From Chiua virens (taxonomy: Eukaryota; Basidiomycota; Agaricomycetes; Boletales; Boletaceae): a stretch of DNA of 64,000 nt. The first letter of the stretch is position 1. Every line of letters starts with the position of its first letter. The stretch covers positions 1,550,001 to 1,614,000 of the forward strand of contig JAHNUO010000013.1 of NCBI GenBank assembly GCA_019787685.1. The letters run 5' to 3'. Shown piece after piece: positions 23,250-35,254 of this stretch. The notes beneath the pieces were generated by a model. That model saw only the letters and a list, made by a program, of their open reading frames with translations. It did not search any database and was not told where the DNA came from. The position numbers were made by a program, and so were the translations under genes.

Positions 23250-26200
23250 ATGACGATGCAGGAGTGTTCGACTCGGACCCCTCGAGTATGGAAGTGTTCA
23301 GGACCTGTAACTCCGAGCTCCAGAAACCTTGTGGTGTGCATTGACGGCACATCGAATCAGTTTGGTATCAAGGTAACAACTGTTCAACTTACGTTATGGA
23401 CGTTCGTTGGCAGAATATGAACATTGTCGAGCTCTACAGTCACATCAAGAAGGATGATAGACAACTAACATATTACAGCAGTGGGCTTGGCACGATCGCC
23501 AAGGCTGCTGGTGCATCCTTTGGCCATCGTGCGTCCAATAGCCTAGATATGCTTTTTGGCCGGTATGCCGTCAGACAAATAACCTAGTGGGAGATGATTC
23601 ACCTTCAGAACAGGAAACTACAGCAGGTCATCATGGCCTCTTACCTGGCTTTCCGACAACTATCAAGACGGGGATAAGATCTTTTTGTTGGGTAAGATAT
23701 TTACTAGCAGTACAGTACGAACGCTGACGCTTTGTGTATGTATCAGGTTACTCACCCGGTGCTTACCAAGTTCGAGCACTGGCGGGTATGATTGCTCGAC
23801 TCCCCACGAGTACCGGCTGCTGCTGCAGCTACTGAAACATGATAGGTTGGACTACTTCTCCCCGGCAATGATGAACAGATACCGTTGTAAGATCTCTCAT
23901 CACTCAGGCCTCAGGTCTTGACGCCTCTGATATGATTGCAGTGCTTTCGATTTGTACTCGAAAAAAGCCGATTACGGTGTCCTGGCTGAGACCTTCCAGG
24001 AAACGTTCTGTCGAAAGGACGTTCATGTCCATTTCGTTGGGGTATGGTGAGTTTTTTCGTGTGCGTTGTCTGATTGCGTATTTAGCACCACGACTATTTC
24101 AGGGACACTGTATCAGTTGTTGGTCTCGGCAGGAACAAGACATTACCTTGCACGACGAGTTCCTGCGACCATATCTGCTATTTCCGGCATGCATTAGCCT
24201 TGGACGAAAGACGTGTCAAGTTTTTGCCCGAGTACATGTATGGTGGACGATCCAGTGCTTGTGGCGACGGGCGTATCAAGGAGGTTTGGTTTGCGGGATG
24301 TCATTCGGACGTGTACGTCGACCATCAGCTGAGCGTGGTTGCCATTCTAACCCGTGGGTCATTAGCGGTGGCGGAAATCGACGTAACGAGAAGTTACAGT
24401 CAGGGGACATACCTTTGTTGTGGATGCGGAGTCAAGCCATTGCTGCGGGACTCGAGGTGAGGCCCCCTGACGTGATGTGGAAGATCGACGTTCTGAAAGC
24501 TAATTACGTCTTCCTTGACGGTGTGGTGGTGGCCGCTAGAAGTGTTGCCTCTCAAACGTCTGCTCTGCTACAATTCAGATCGGCATACTAGCAGGTGAAG
24601 TAGATCGATGTCATTTAAACGCTATCTCACTGTTCCATAGGCCCCACCTTGGGGAACCCCGAAAGATCCTGCCAGGAAAAAAGGTGCACGTGTCCGTGTC
24701 ATTCAAGAACAATTACAAGCCTTATTCATAATTCTTCAACAACCCCGTAGGATGGCCAGAGCCTATGTTTTGGAATGATCCGGCTAGTCATCGGCGACTT
24801 AGAGAACTATCAGACGTGTGGGAGAAGGACATTTTCGACGAAACCTCCATTCGAACATTACTCGACGATCTCGAAGGAGGCAAGTCGAACCCGGACGCCG
24901 CGCTGGACCAGCTGGCGTTCATGGCGAACTTCGGTGGCTTCCTGTTTCTCATCTTTCTCAAATTCTACTGATAATGCTTGTTCAGATGTCGGCAAACATG
25001 CCATTCTTGCCCGTCCGAATGCAAAGGAAGTTTTGGCCGACTTCTTAAAGAACAAAGACAGAGTGATACGCCTCAGCACTGCAGCCATATATTGTGAATT
25101 GAACTGGCCTCTGGAGGCGGACCACGGCGACCTGGTTCAGCAAGTTATTGACGACGTTTCTGAGCTTCTGAAAAGCGAGCAACATCGGCGTCGGGCTTGC
25201 ATGTACTTACCATCCCTCTGCGAGCGGGAGGACTGGAAGGTAGGACTGATCAGTGAAGATAACCTAAAGATGCTCGTCCAATTCTGCGACAACACACGCA
25301 TCGTCAGAAATGAAGAAGGAACTTCGATGATTGCTTTCCATGGCGCACAAGCTTTGGGTATGTTGATGAAGTATACGTTGACGGCTTTCACCCTTTTGTG
25401 AAGTCTGTCTTGAGGATGTCTCCGCACCATTGACAGTGGACCCCGACATCGCCGAGAGGCTCATCAAAATGGGTAGGGTGACTGATATTACCCAGGCGTT
25501 GCATTCAAATTGTAAGTGATGTGGTTCGAGTGATGATGCACTGGGCTTACGTCGATCTGATCAGGCAAGCCTGTGAGGGTTGCCGTATTGAACATTGTGG
25601 ACGGGTTGGCACAACACAGTGAGTAGGTCCTTGCGGCTCCTAAATGGCTCGCTGACATGCCCCAGAAAATGGAAGGACGACCATGAAAGCAGGGCCCATT
25701 GTCGCCACGCTTTTGAAGCTGGTCAAGCAATTCGACGATTTCGTGGCACCGGCAGCCATTCGCGTTCTTTGTTCCCTCCTTTCGGAAGGTTCGTCCATAT
25801 TGATGCGTCGACGAAAGAGGATGTCCGAGTCACGTTGTCCGAAGGGCACCTGCGGAGGCTCGCGAAACAGGCACATAGTCATGTTCCAAGCAAACGCGAC
25901 GGTGCTATTATTGCCTTGGTGACCCTCGGAGATACCGAAGGTGTGCAGTTTGGTGTTTCATTCTGGCTGGAAATTTAATGTCTCACTCGGTATGTAGTGA
26001 AGACCGACGTGATGGATGCCATCAATAGAGCGAAAACGATACAAGTCCTCGTTGGTCGGCTTAAGCAGAAAGCGACTGCATTGTCAGCTGCTTCGACACT
26101 GGCGCGCCTCGTGGAACTCGGTAGGGCTAACAACCCGGTGAACGGCAATGAGGAAGTTTTCTCATACCGCCTGGACAGACGATGTTGCTGTGATATTGTC

Positions 26201-27163
26201 TAGCGAAGAGTCCGGTGCGAACGTCTCTATCGTAGGCATGCTTCAGGAGCAACGGCCTGACGGCTTGCGGGGAGAAGATGGCCTTCAGGTTCTATCTAAA
26301 TTGCTTGAATGCGGTCAGTTTTATCTACAGCGTTTGTCCAGTTCTTTGAACCGATTGCGTTCACAGAGCAGTTGCGTTCTGCCGTCCTGAAAGCGGACGC
26401 TATCGATGTGCTGCGTGGCATGATCGACCCTACACGCTATGGAAGGACTTATGCAGCTCTGCATTATCTTCGAGTCATTGCAAGCTTTGGCAGGCCCCCT
26501 TTCTTGCCGCTTTCAGTATCCTCGAAAGATGAGGATGGGGCCGAATGTGCGCAACCGAGTAGTGACATGGAGGAATTAATTCGGCGCGTGGTGAACGCGT
26601 TGCGAGTTCCGCGTAGGAGGGTCCAGAGGATCGCCGTGGAAACATTGCGGCTCCTCTCTGCACAGGGTCCGTCACTTTATTTTCGACGCGAAACTTGATA
26701 TTCATGCTTCCACACAGTGAATCTCCGCGGTGCGATGGTGACCAGTCTTTGGTCCGTTGCACAGAAACAATTCATGAAAAGGTCCTGACGGAGGACGTGT
26801 TCTGGAACCTGAGTCATGATTATTATGATAGGCTGTCGAGGCTGGAATACGACAACAAGGGCAGGGGCCCATACAATGGTGCGTCTCTTCTCCCCATTCT
26901 CGTGCCTTGGACTGACGCCTTGGACAGCTGAGGTATACGCGTCCGTCGGGCGCATGATTAAGCTGATCCAGGCACGTGAGGGCGATGAACCCACAGGCGC
27001 GCAAAGCGAGCGGGCAGGTACCCATGCTGAGGACAGGTGGCTTGAACCCGTATCGTATGAGCTCACGCAGAACAGATGGCAAGGCATGTATTGGGTCGCG
27101 GCAGCGATTCGCTCCCCGTCGTTGTCGCAGCGGGTGTACAGGGATCCATGGCAAGAGGGGTGA
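23250..27163 (+). CDS. DUF2235 domain protein with long C-terminal helical-repeat region
   Basis: ATG 23250 leads to RNLVVCIDGTSNQFGIK, then VELYSHIKKDDRQLTYYSSG, WLSDNYQDGDKIFLLG, GYSPGAYQVRALAG and FVGVWDTVSVVGLGRNKTLP. These are the hallmarks of DUF2235, an alpha/beta-hydrolase-like domain related to bacterial Tle1 phospholipase effectors. The nucleophile motif G-x-S-x-G is present as GYSPG, so catalysis is possible. The domain ends near PHLGEPRKILPGKKVHVSVS (about 24650). The remaining ~2.5 kb encodes helical, armadillo-like segments (LAFMANF, RVIRLSTAAIYCELNW, AAIRVLCSLLS, ALSAASTLARLVEL, RIAVETLRLLSAQ) and ends at 27163. About twelve short introns are required. Between RALAG (23780) and VGLLLPGNDEQIP (about 23850) I could not find a GT-AG intron that keeps frame, so one damaged junction is possible. 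The split into one gene rather than two is inferred. Confidence 0.7.
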
Positions 27164-27978
27164 TGACAGCCATGGCGGAAGCGTGTATTCCCTCCGTATG
27201 CACGCGTGTGGCAGAGGATCCGAGTCGTCCGATCAGAGTCCCTCGGGTTGCGTCGCCGTAGTGCAGCACGGCTCGGAGTGTAACTTTTTGCCCTTCAAGT
27301 TGTTCTCGTGATTGAGGAGTGACTCTTCTTGTTGCCGATGAGCGCTTGAACGGTAACTCACGGCCACAATGGCAGGCCCACAACCAAGCTGTTCCCTGTG
27401 ACGGGTTAGCAGGTTTTCTTCATAGTCTCGGACTTACGTAAAAGTGGCCGAACAGGTTCGAAGTTCAAGTCGTGACGGATTGCGAGGCCCGAGCTCAGTA
27501 GTACATGTAGTCGATCCGAGTCCCTCGACTAGCGCTATCGTGTTCATGTCACGATGGCTAGAACAAGCCTGACACTCAGACTATTACCATCTGTCAGTTT
27601 CCTTTCCATCCTAACACTGAATGATGAAACTTCGATCTGACTTCAAGCCGTAGCATCAAAGGCTTTGCTCCTGTGTAACTCCAAAGCCTGGTCAAGATCT
27701 AAGCCGTAGAGGATGAACAATCAAAGTTCCCAGTGCCGCCACTTTAGCTCCGCTGCAATTCTGAGGCTGTAATCTGGTATTGGATCACCTAGCCATCTTT
27801 CCGAGATATGTATGAAGATCCTTGGAAATATTACGGGGTCGGTCCCAGGCAGCAGGCTACGTTTACTCGAGGCTCCAATGAACCACTTTTACCTCTCTAG
27901 CCCATATGTTCTCAATGATACACTTGGGAGGATTTTGTACTTACAATTCAAACCTTTGAATCTCGGAACCAGATCACC
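27164..27978. other. Intergenic
   Basis: I found no recognisable coding sequence, RNA or repeat on either strand. Confidence 0.4.
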
Positions 27979-28520
27979 TTGACCAATCAAGAAATCACAA
28001 CATTCGCACAAGCTATCCAGAGGGATACCGTCAGTCTCTCCGTCTCATGTTTCTTCATAGTCCTGAACATATTGATCCGGGATCTTTACAGAATCTCTTG
28101 GTGTCAGGAAACCCCATTCGAGCGGGAGTGTGGACTATTGCCCCGACTGAGGTGCAAGACCAATATGTGTAAGCATGCTTTCTCCCACTGACTATTCAGC
28201 TTGTTGATGACGGTTTCTGTGCATCACGGTGCATTTTGGATTCTTTTCGACGACACCCTCTTGCATGGACCCTTTCGGATCCCTTGAAGTCAGTGGCGCC
28301 GTGGACGGAACTCCAGTGAGTGCACGCATCCTTTTATACGTGTCGCAAGATCTCATTTTGTCGACAATTGTTTTTCGCCTATCATGGTACGTAGATCATT
28401 TTGAAAGAGGTTGCTAACTTGAATCCCCCACAGGGCGAGCAAATATGGAAGTTTAACGTGGTTCCCGTTCCCGGATTGGATCAGACAATGATGCGAAGGT
28501 CTTTATTTACTATGCTTTGA
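27979..28520 (+). CDS. Small unknown gene, tentative
   Basis: Frames joined by possible GT-AG introns give LLVSGNPIRAGVWTIAPTEV plus QDQYV, then LEVSGAVDGTP spliced (GTGAGT...CACAG) to GEQIWKFNVVPVPGLDQTMM, with a stop at 28518. The alternation of short strand-like segments and the W-x-I-x-P pattern resemble the small beta-trefoil lectins and protease inhibitors of mushrooms, but no diagnostic motif is visible. The first intron and the start codon are uncertain, and one junction (about 28160-28230) does not hold frame cleanly. Treat the function as unknown. Confidence 0.25.
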
Positions 28521-29149
28521 AGTGACCAATATATGCTTCAATATGTGAAGTTCGTACAATTGTTCACGGAGTGGTTCAGCCCCAGCGTACCCTGTTCCGA
28601 GTCGGTCCAATATTATATATGCATTACTAAGATCGTAATCTGATTAAATAGGCAGCGATTTATATAAATACTATCATCTTGAGAATATGTACATGCAAGT
28701 GACCAGTACATCTGCACGACTCGGGACGATAGCGCCTCACAAAGCATTTGGCAAGAGTGCATGGCTCGGAGTAAACAGACCATCCGTCACTGACAAATAT
28801 TTGATCCAATCTTGACTCTTCAATGATTTGGTGGTGCTGTCTCTTTCTGTCGTGACGATGAAATTTACCAATCTGCCCAGAATGTTGACCCGGGATACCG
28901 AGGTAACACTAGACTAGAAAAAACCTGTCCTCATTATGTTCTTTTCATCCAAACTCGACAACGTCGTGATTAGGATTCAAGCCAGAGCACATATCTCTCC
29001 ATACGTAACCAAAGTCTGGCAAGTCGAGTTTCGTCCAAATCAGAACAAGCAATCTTCATAGACCATTCTTCGTACGTTTATGTACATGCTAGTATTACAC
29101 TCTGTTCAGCCGGCGTACACGATGCATATTCCTGAGCATGGTGGGACAA

Positions 29150-29928
29150 TCAGGAACCTTTGGTCAAAGTGACACTATAAAGGTTGTCCTCGTCGGCGAG
29201 CGAGTACAACTGCCGGAGCGCAGCGGCCACTTCTGGCTTCGAAGCAGTCTGCTTCTGAGCCTATCCACAATCCATGGAATTAGCCCATCCCAAAGTCACT
29301 CCAAATCCGGAGTCTGTCACATACCTCCACCGTGGGCCACCCAGATACGATGATATACTTGTTCTCGTCCTCGCGAGTTTGTCCATACACGAGCATGTTT
29401 CCGCTCGCCTCTGAACGCTTGGATAAGATATCGACGACTGCCCCATGATTTCCAGGGTCCTTGAGGGTGATGATCACCATTTCGGTGACGGGTTGGTCGA
29501 ACGCAACGGCCGGACCCGAAAACTGGACATGGTATATTTTATGCTCGGTAGTGCCAGTCGGGTTCTGGCCTGATAAGACCGGCTTCAAATCGTTGACGAC
29601 GTCCGTATAAGACGGGCTTTTAACGACCTTCTGGTGCTGCTCATAACTGTCCCACTCTACAAGACACGAGGAATTAAAAATCAGTGACAATAAGGGGGAC
29701 GGAGGACTCACGGACGATGATGAAGCCGCCTTTGGGGTTCTCAGCCTCCACGCCCGTATAAAATGACCTGTCGGATGTCTGGCTTTGTTGGACATGTGGC
29801 TAGACGAGCGTCACTCACGGGTTCACTCCCAATGTTTTAATCTGCTTGAAAGTGGACAGCAGAGGTTCAGGAGTGGGAAACGAGTCATTGGAGTTGATGA
29901 TAACAATTTCGGTGGTTGGGACAGGCAT
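29150..29928 (-). CDS. ABM-like dimeric alpha/beta-barrel protein, copy 1
   Basis: ATG at 29928 starts MPVPTTEIVIINSNDSFPTP, then TFKQIKTLGVNP. Three short GT-AG introns join SFYTGVEAENPKGGFIIVQW, DSYEQHQKVVKSPSYTDVVN and, after GWPTVE, a last exon AQKQTASKPEVAAALRQLYS ending SVTLTKGS with TGA at 29150-29152. The protein of about 200 residues has two ferredoxin-like halves with the W-D-S-x-E-x-H-Q-x pattern seen in antibiotic-biosynthesis-monooxygenase (ABM)-like fungal proteins. The true activity is unknown. There is a TATA box about 60 bases upstream. Its twin is at 35255-36033, with very few differences (for example E/Q before the last intron). Confidence 0.6.
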
Positions 29929-29985
29929 TTCGTTCAGTGGGTTAATGAGAAAACCTAAGGATACATCTCTGCGTTTGCGGGCTGC

Positions 29986-29992
29986 CTTTATA
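29986..29992 (-). promoter_or_regulatory. TATA box of ABM-like copy 1
   Basis: The minus strand reads TATAAAG about 60 bases upstream of the ATG. The motif and spacing are conserved in copy 2 (35191-35197). Confidence 0.5.
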
Positions 29993-30057
29993 CTCGTTCA
30001 ATGAGGTAAAGGTGCTTCGAGTCCCACGTCAGCTGCAATTGAAAAGTCGCTGTCACC

Positions 30058-30541
30058 CTAAAAGATTTCTGAGAAGTCCTGGGAGTAATCCGTTGGTTTA
30101 CTGGTGCACGAGATCGGGCCTAAGTCCGCCACCATCATGAATCTGGGCGATGGGTTTGACATTGGGTTATCATCCCCGGGCCGCAATTGGTAGAACGACG
30201 TCGAGTCGTGCAATGGATTTCGTAGCAGACAGCGATCCCTGTGTCTCTGTGTCGATGTCAGATTCGGATGGCTATAGGATGTATAGTGTCGGTACATAAC
30301 TGTACCTTGTACAAGCCAGTGGCACGTGGTCACGGATTGAGCGAATCTTGATACCACTGGCGTTTGCTTCAAATTCGAAATCTGAGACGGCTGCGGAGGA
30401 GAGATACGAAAGCACTCCTCGATGGAGATAGTTCAGACCTGTCTGAAATTGTCGATCCGCTTCGACTCCAGTTTTGCCCACCTCCGCGATCAGTGAGACC
30501 TGTGTTTGAGGCCGAGGATCGCGAGACAGCAGACTTGGCAT
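30058..30541 (-). CDS. Unknown small gene, copy 1 (duplicated in both arms)
   Basis: From ATG 30541 the first exon gives MPSLLSRDPRPQTQVSLIAE and ...FQTGLNYLHRGVLSYLSSAA. One intron (GTACAG...ACAGAG) leads to HRDRCLLRNPLHDSTSFYQL and a last exon ending TDYSQDFSEIF at 30058. The spliced frame of about 140 residues is open in both arm copies with amino-acid differences. No family is recognised. An antisense frame (30364-30717) is also open in both copies, so the strand is not certain. Confidence 0.35.
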
Positions 30542-32297
30542 TCAGTCGAGAGGAGAGACGACGCTCGACTCATTCGTTTGTATTGGATGAATGTAGTCGC
30601 TTGCCAGGAAGATGCAGTAGTGGGTACCTCGCGAATGAACTCACTGCACTGGTACTGTATACCTCTTACCAGAGAATATATTATACGTGGATCGAGTCGT
30701 GTCTTGGCCAGCGGTGAATTTTTGTGGAAGTCGTGTCAGTGTCAATCGCGCGTTGTTCGCTGGGGTCTAAACTGTCCACTTTTCATGAAAGAACCGGACC
30801 TTTTCTCATCCATTCAATTGTCCACATACGCCTGCCCTAAATTTCGAAATGGGCTCAGCTGCCGGCTCACACTTGATTAAATCAGAACCTTGCAACCAGG
30901 TAAGACTTCAATTAGAAATTATTTTTTATTCCTTCTGGACTCGGACGCCGAATCCAAGGATGAGACTTTATTTTGTTCAGTTATCCCTGTCTTAACGTTC
31001 ATGTCGAGACGCATGTTGTTCAACTCTGACCCTTATTTTATTGTCTCTTGGTCAACGTGACTCGTGTGCTCACATTTCGTACCACCCTTCGCAGGAACTC
31101 CGTTTGAGGGTGGGACTCGTCCCAACTACGAGCAATCCTTTTGTCATGCGGAACATTTTTTCAACTCGTTGTGCGATTCATCTGAATGTGACACATTCCT
31201 TGAATCAAGCCCAAATTTGATGGTCAGAAGGTAGTCGGCATTCCGCTAGTATTTCGTAGACTGTTGATGACCTCGTGGTGCCGGCACCTCAAAGGGGCGG
31301 TTGGCCGATCTTGCGTGCGCGTGTTGCGCCAAATCGGTGACTCACAATCTGTTCAAGCTATTCACCATGATTGCGTCGAAATATCCAAAACCAGGAAGCG
31401 GATGAACGGGATCCCGTTTAACCTATGTGTCAGGCTGAACATTTTGGCCGTCGCTACTTGAGGATGCATTCGTGCATTCCGAGGCTCCACCGGATGCCGA
31501 TGGGCAGTCGTCAATGCTGTGGTTGGTAAGTCCATTCGATCCGATCCGCGAAGTGATACTGGCGACTGAATTGCAGGTCGCCAAAGAGGAGAGAGGCTGC
31601 CCAGCAGCGGGGGGCTGGAAGGTACGGGTTTCAAGTAGTCCTCACCCGTTAGTATATGATTTTTCCCTTGGCGCAACTTGAATGTCATGATGACAGGTGG
31701 AACTTTGGGAAGATCAGACATGGTGCGGGAGGCGGTGTGCGCTAGCGAATTTTCGAGTACTTGCATTTTCCGTGTGGAAACGAGTGCAGCGCCCACAAGC
31801 AACGCCGCCGCCGCGACGGCAAGTTACTCCCACTGTGGGCATGAGTCCAAATATTGGGACGAGTGAGTTGGAGTTTGTGGGGTAGGTGAAAGTGTGTTCA
31901 TGGTTGAGAACGTTGTTTGGAGACATCAATGTCATGACTTGGAAATTTGGCACTGTTTCTTGAACAGTGATCTCGCAATTCGTTTCAGTCTAGAACTGGT
32001 AGGGAAAACATCCCAAAGATGCCATGCTGGCAAAACCTCGTTGTAAACATGACTTGGATGGTTGCTGCAGCCACGTTGACTATGCTGGGAGTAACAGAAA
32101 GCATCTGTGGTGACCCGTATGCTTCAGGTTAGGACATGTATCGTTGGGAGACATGTCCTACGTTGTTGAACACCTTCAAATATTCTACCCCCTGTATAAA
32201 CTCCCTTTCGTGGTGTCATTTAGGTTACTTTAAACGCTATGCATCCACCACAAATGCCTCAGAACCCACAGGGCCCAACGTGAACCCGCCCGTCACT
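30542..32297. other. Inner part of left arm, no recognised gene
   Basis: Open frames exist (146 codons at 31362-31802, minus), and both arms keep a related phrase (KLRQGxNHxLTxEDYLKP). I could not build a spliced gene or recognise a family. This portion is more diverged between the arms than the rest. Confidence 0.35.
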
Positions 32298-33177
32298 GGT
32301 TCAGACATTACATGTATACTTAAGTTCTAAATTTTCACGGTGGATTACTTTTCTGGCGACTAGCCTTATTTTTTTTGTTTGCGGCAGACCTTTTTTGCGA
32401 TGTGAGCCTTACTTTTTTATCATGCAGACCCCTTTTTCTAATTAAATGTGCAGACGTTACGCCATAAGTTATGTTTCAACTTTTCTAATTCCGCTCGATA
32501 CTTCGTTGATCCATCGTATCTCGTACATCAAAGAATCCTGCGCCCTACTCGGGAATACATAACGGAGAGGGGGGTAATCTATTAGGAGCATTGTGACTGG
32601 TCAGCGAATTCTTCATGGGGGCTGATCGGTCGCAGTAGTCGACCCGACCATCGAAAAAAGTTTTGGAGCATGGGGACATCGTGTCATCAAATGAGATAAC
32701 GGCGCCCGCAAGATGCCCATCACATGTCAGCACCTGATGCTATTAATTGATTAAGCTGATAAACCATCCGTGAAGATACAGTAAGAGTCCGGACTCTGGG
32801 AGTTAGTACACGAAGGGTGCGCAATTGCAGTCCGATGCAATGCATCTGGTTGAGAATGAGGTGACAAGGTTGGGGTAAATTGTTGTCGCGACGAGTGTGG
32901 TTGGTTGTAGTACCTTCCTTTTTCACCATGACAAAGTCGATCTCGAAGTACCAGTGGCCACTCAATCCAACTTCCAAGTCCAGCGGCGTAGGCGACCACG
33001 ACGGAGCTTCCAGCCATCCGCCGAAACAACCCAAGATCAATGCCTTTTTCTCGCGCGCGTCTCCCTCAGTAAGACGGCGACACAAACGCTGGTGCTAGCG
33101 GCGAACGCAAATCATGTTAAAGAAGGATATTGGTCTCGAGGGGACTGGTGCGATGACGGTCTATATGAGCGGCATAG
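32298..33177. other. Spacer between the inverted arms
   Basis: About 880 bases are not shared between the arms. They include AT-rich sequence (32330-32480) and one short frame with a good start context, listed separately. Confidence 0.6.
32928..33098 (+). CDS. Short open frame with a PCNA-binding-like motif, tentative
   Basis: The ATG at 32928 has a good context (CACCATGAC) and opens 56 codons, MTKSISKYQWPLNPTSKSSG... followed by HPPKQPKINAFFSRAS, with a stop at 33096. QPKINAFF fits the PIP-box consensus (Q-x-x-hydrophobic-x-x-aromatic-aromatic) exactly. The frame may be the broken 5' end of a larger gene or transposase, because no continuation is seen. Confidence 0.25.
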   Translation: MTKSISKYQWPLNPTSKSSGVGDHDGASSHPPKQPKINAFFSRASPSVRRRHKRWC

Positions 33178-34641
33178 AGTGACGGGCGGGTTCACGTTGG
33201 GCCCTGTAGGTTCCGTGACATTTGTGGTGGATGCATAACATTTTATGTAACCTAGATGACACTACGAAAGAGGTTTTGCACGAGGATATTCAACAACGTA
33301 GGGTGTACAACGATACGCGTCCTAACCTGAAGCATACGGGTCACCACAGATTCTTTCTGTTACTCCCAGCCATAGCCAGCGTGGCAGCAGTAGCCATCGA
33401 TCTGTCCCCAAGCAACGTTCTTCATCATAAACACACTTACACCCACCCCACGAACTCCAACTCACTCCCCGATATTTGAACTCATGCCCACAGGGGTAAC
33501 TTGTCGTCGCGGCGGCGGGGTTGCTTGTACTCACAAGTTTGCTAGCACACACCGCCTCCCGCGTGTCTAATCGTCCCATTCAAGTTGCGCCAAGGAACAA
33601 ACCATGTACTAACGGATGAGGACTACCTGAAACCCGACCTTCTAGCCCTCCCGCTGCTGGGCAGTCTCACTCCTCTTTGGAGACCTGTAATTCAATCGTC
33701 AGTATCACCTCGCGGATCGGATCGAATCGAATGGACTTACCAACCACAGCCTCGACGACTGTCCATTTGGCATTTGGTGAGCCTCGGAATGCACGAATCC
33801 CTCCCCAATAGCGACGGACAAAAAAAGGTTACACGGGATCCCACTCATCCGCTTCCTCGTTTGGGGGTATTTCGACGCAACCACACGCAAGATCGGCCAA
33901 CCACCCCTTCGAGGTGCCGGCACCACGAGGTCATCAACAGTCTACGAAATACTAGCGGAATGCCGACTACCTTCTGACTACCAAATTTGTCACATTCAGA
34001 TGAATCGCACGACGAGTTGAAAAATGTTCTGGCATAACAAAGGGACTGCGCGTAGTTAAGATGAGTCCTACCCTCAAACGGAGTTCCTGCAAAGGATGGT
34101 ACAAAATGTGAGCACACGAGTCACGTTGACCAAGAGACAATAAAATAAGGGTCAGAGTTGAACAACATGCGTCCCGACATGAGCGTTAAGACAGGGATAA
34201 CTGAACAAAATAAAGTCTCATCCTTGGATTCGGCGTCCGAGTCCAGAAGGAATAAAAAATAATTTCTAATTGAAGTCTTACCTGGTTGCAAGGTTCTGAT
34301 TTAATCAAGTGTGAGCCGGCAGCTGAGCCCATTTCGAAATTTAGGGCAGGCGTACGTGGACAATTGAATGGATGAGAAAAGGTCCGGTTCTTTCATGAAA
34401 AGTGGACAGTTTAGACCCAGCGAACAACGCGCGATTGACACTGACACGACTTCCACAAAAATTCACCGCTGGCCAAGACACGACTCGATCCACGTATAAT
34501 ATATTCTCTGGTAAGAGGTATACAGTACCAGTGCAGTGAGTTCATTCGCGAGGTATCCACTACGACATCTACCTGGCAAGCGACTACATTCATCCAATAC
34601 AAACGAATCAGTCGAGCGTTGTTGTCTCTCCTCTCGACTGA
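33178..34641. other. Inner part of right arm, no recognised gene
   Basis: This is the counterpart of 30542-32297. A 130-codon frame at 33585-33977 (plus) matches the left arm only in part. No spliced gene could be supported. Confidence 0.35.
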
Positions 34642-35125
34642 ATGCCAAGTCTGCTGTCTCGCGATCCTCGGCCTCAAACACAGGTCTCACTGATCGCGGA
34701 GGTGGGCAAAACTGGAGTCGAAGCGGATCGACAATTTCAGACAGGTCTGAACTATCTCCATCGAGGAGTGCTTTCGTATCTCTCCTCCGCAGCCGTCTCA
34801 GATTTCGAATTTGAAGCAAACGCCAGTGGTATCAAGATTCGCTCAATCCGTGACTACGTGCCACTGGCTTATACAAGGTACAGTTATGTACCGATACTAT
34901 ACATCCTATAGCTATCCGAATCTGACATCGACACAGAGACACAGGGATCGCTGTCTGCTACGAAATTCATTGCATGACTCGATGTCGTTCGGCCAATTGC
35001 GGCCCGGGGATGATAACCCAATGTCAAACCCATCGCCCAGATTCATGATGGTGGCGGACTTAGGCCCGATCTCGTGCACCAGTAAACCAACGGATTACTC
35101 CCAGAACTTCTCAGAAATCTTTTAG
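34642..35125 (+). CDS. Unknown small gene, copy 2
   Basis: It has the same structure as 30058-30541. ATG 34642 gives MPSLLSRDPRPQTQVSLIAE; a GTACAG donor follows VPLAYTR near 34877 and the acceptor ACAGAG near 34939. The last exon ends TDYSQNFSEIF at 35125. Its position directly upstream of the ABM-like gene, on the same strand, is the same in both arms. Confidence 0.35.
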
Positions 35126-35190
35126 GGTGACAGCGACTTTTCAATTGCAGCTGACGTGGGACTCGAAGCACCTTTACCTCATTGAACGAG

Positions 35191-35197
35191 TATAAAG
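35191..35197 (+). promoter_or_regulatory. TATA box of ABM-like copy 2
   Basis: TATAAAG lies about 60 bases upstream of ATG 35255 and is the same as in copy 1. Confidence 0.5.
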
Positions 35198-35254
35198 GCA
35201 GCCCGCAAACGCAGAGATGTATCCTTAGGTTTTCTCATTAACCCACTGAACGAA

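Larger units (their letters stand above)
28640..32297 (+). repeat. Left arm of a large inverted duplication
   Basis: This arm matches, in reverse complement, 33178-36558. The outer edge is near the shared GATTAAATAGG (about 28642 here, about 36548-36558 there). The inner edge is the shared CCCGTCACT ending at 32297. Similarity is very high over the two genes (29150-30541) and clearly lower in the inner part (31700-32297), where this arm also carries about 150 extra bases (roughly 31925-32075). The two arms and spacer span about 7.9 kb. Confidence 0.9.

Noticed and set aside
34463..34819. 118-codon minus-strand frame (and its twin 30364-30717)
   Set aside because: It is open in both arms but antisense to the spliced unknown gene, and it has an Arg-rich, low-information composition. 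Not called, though the coding strand is not proven.
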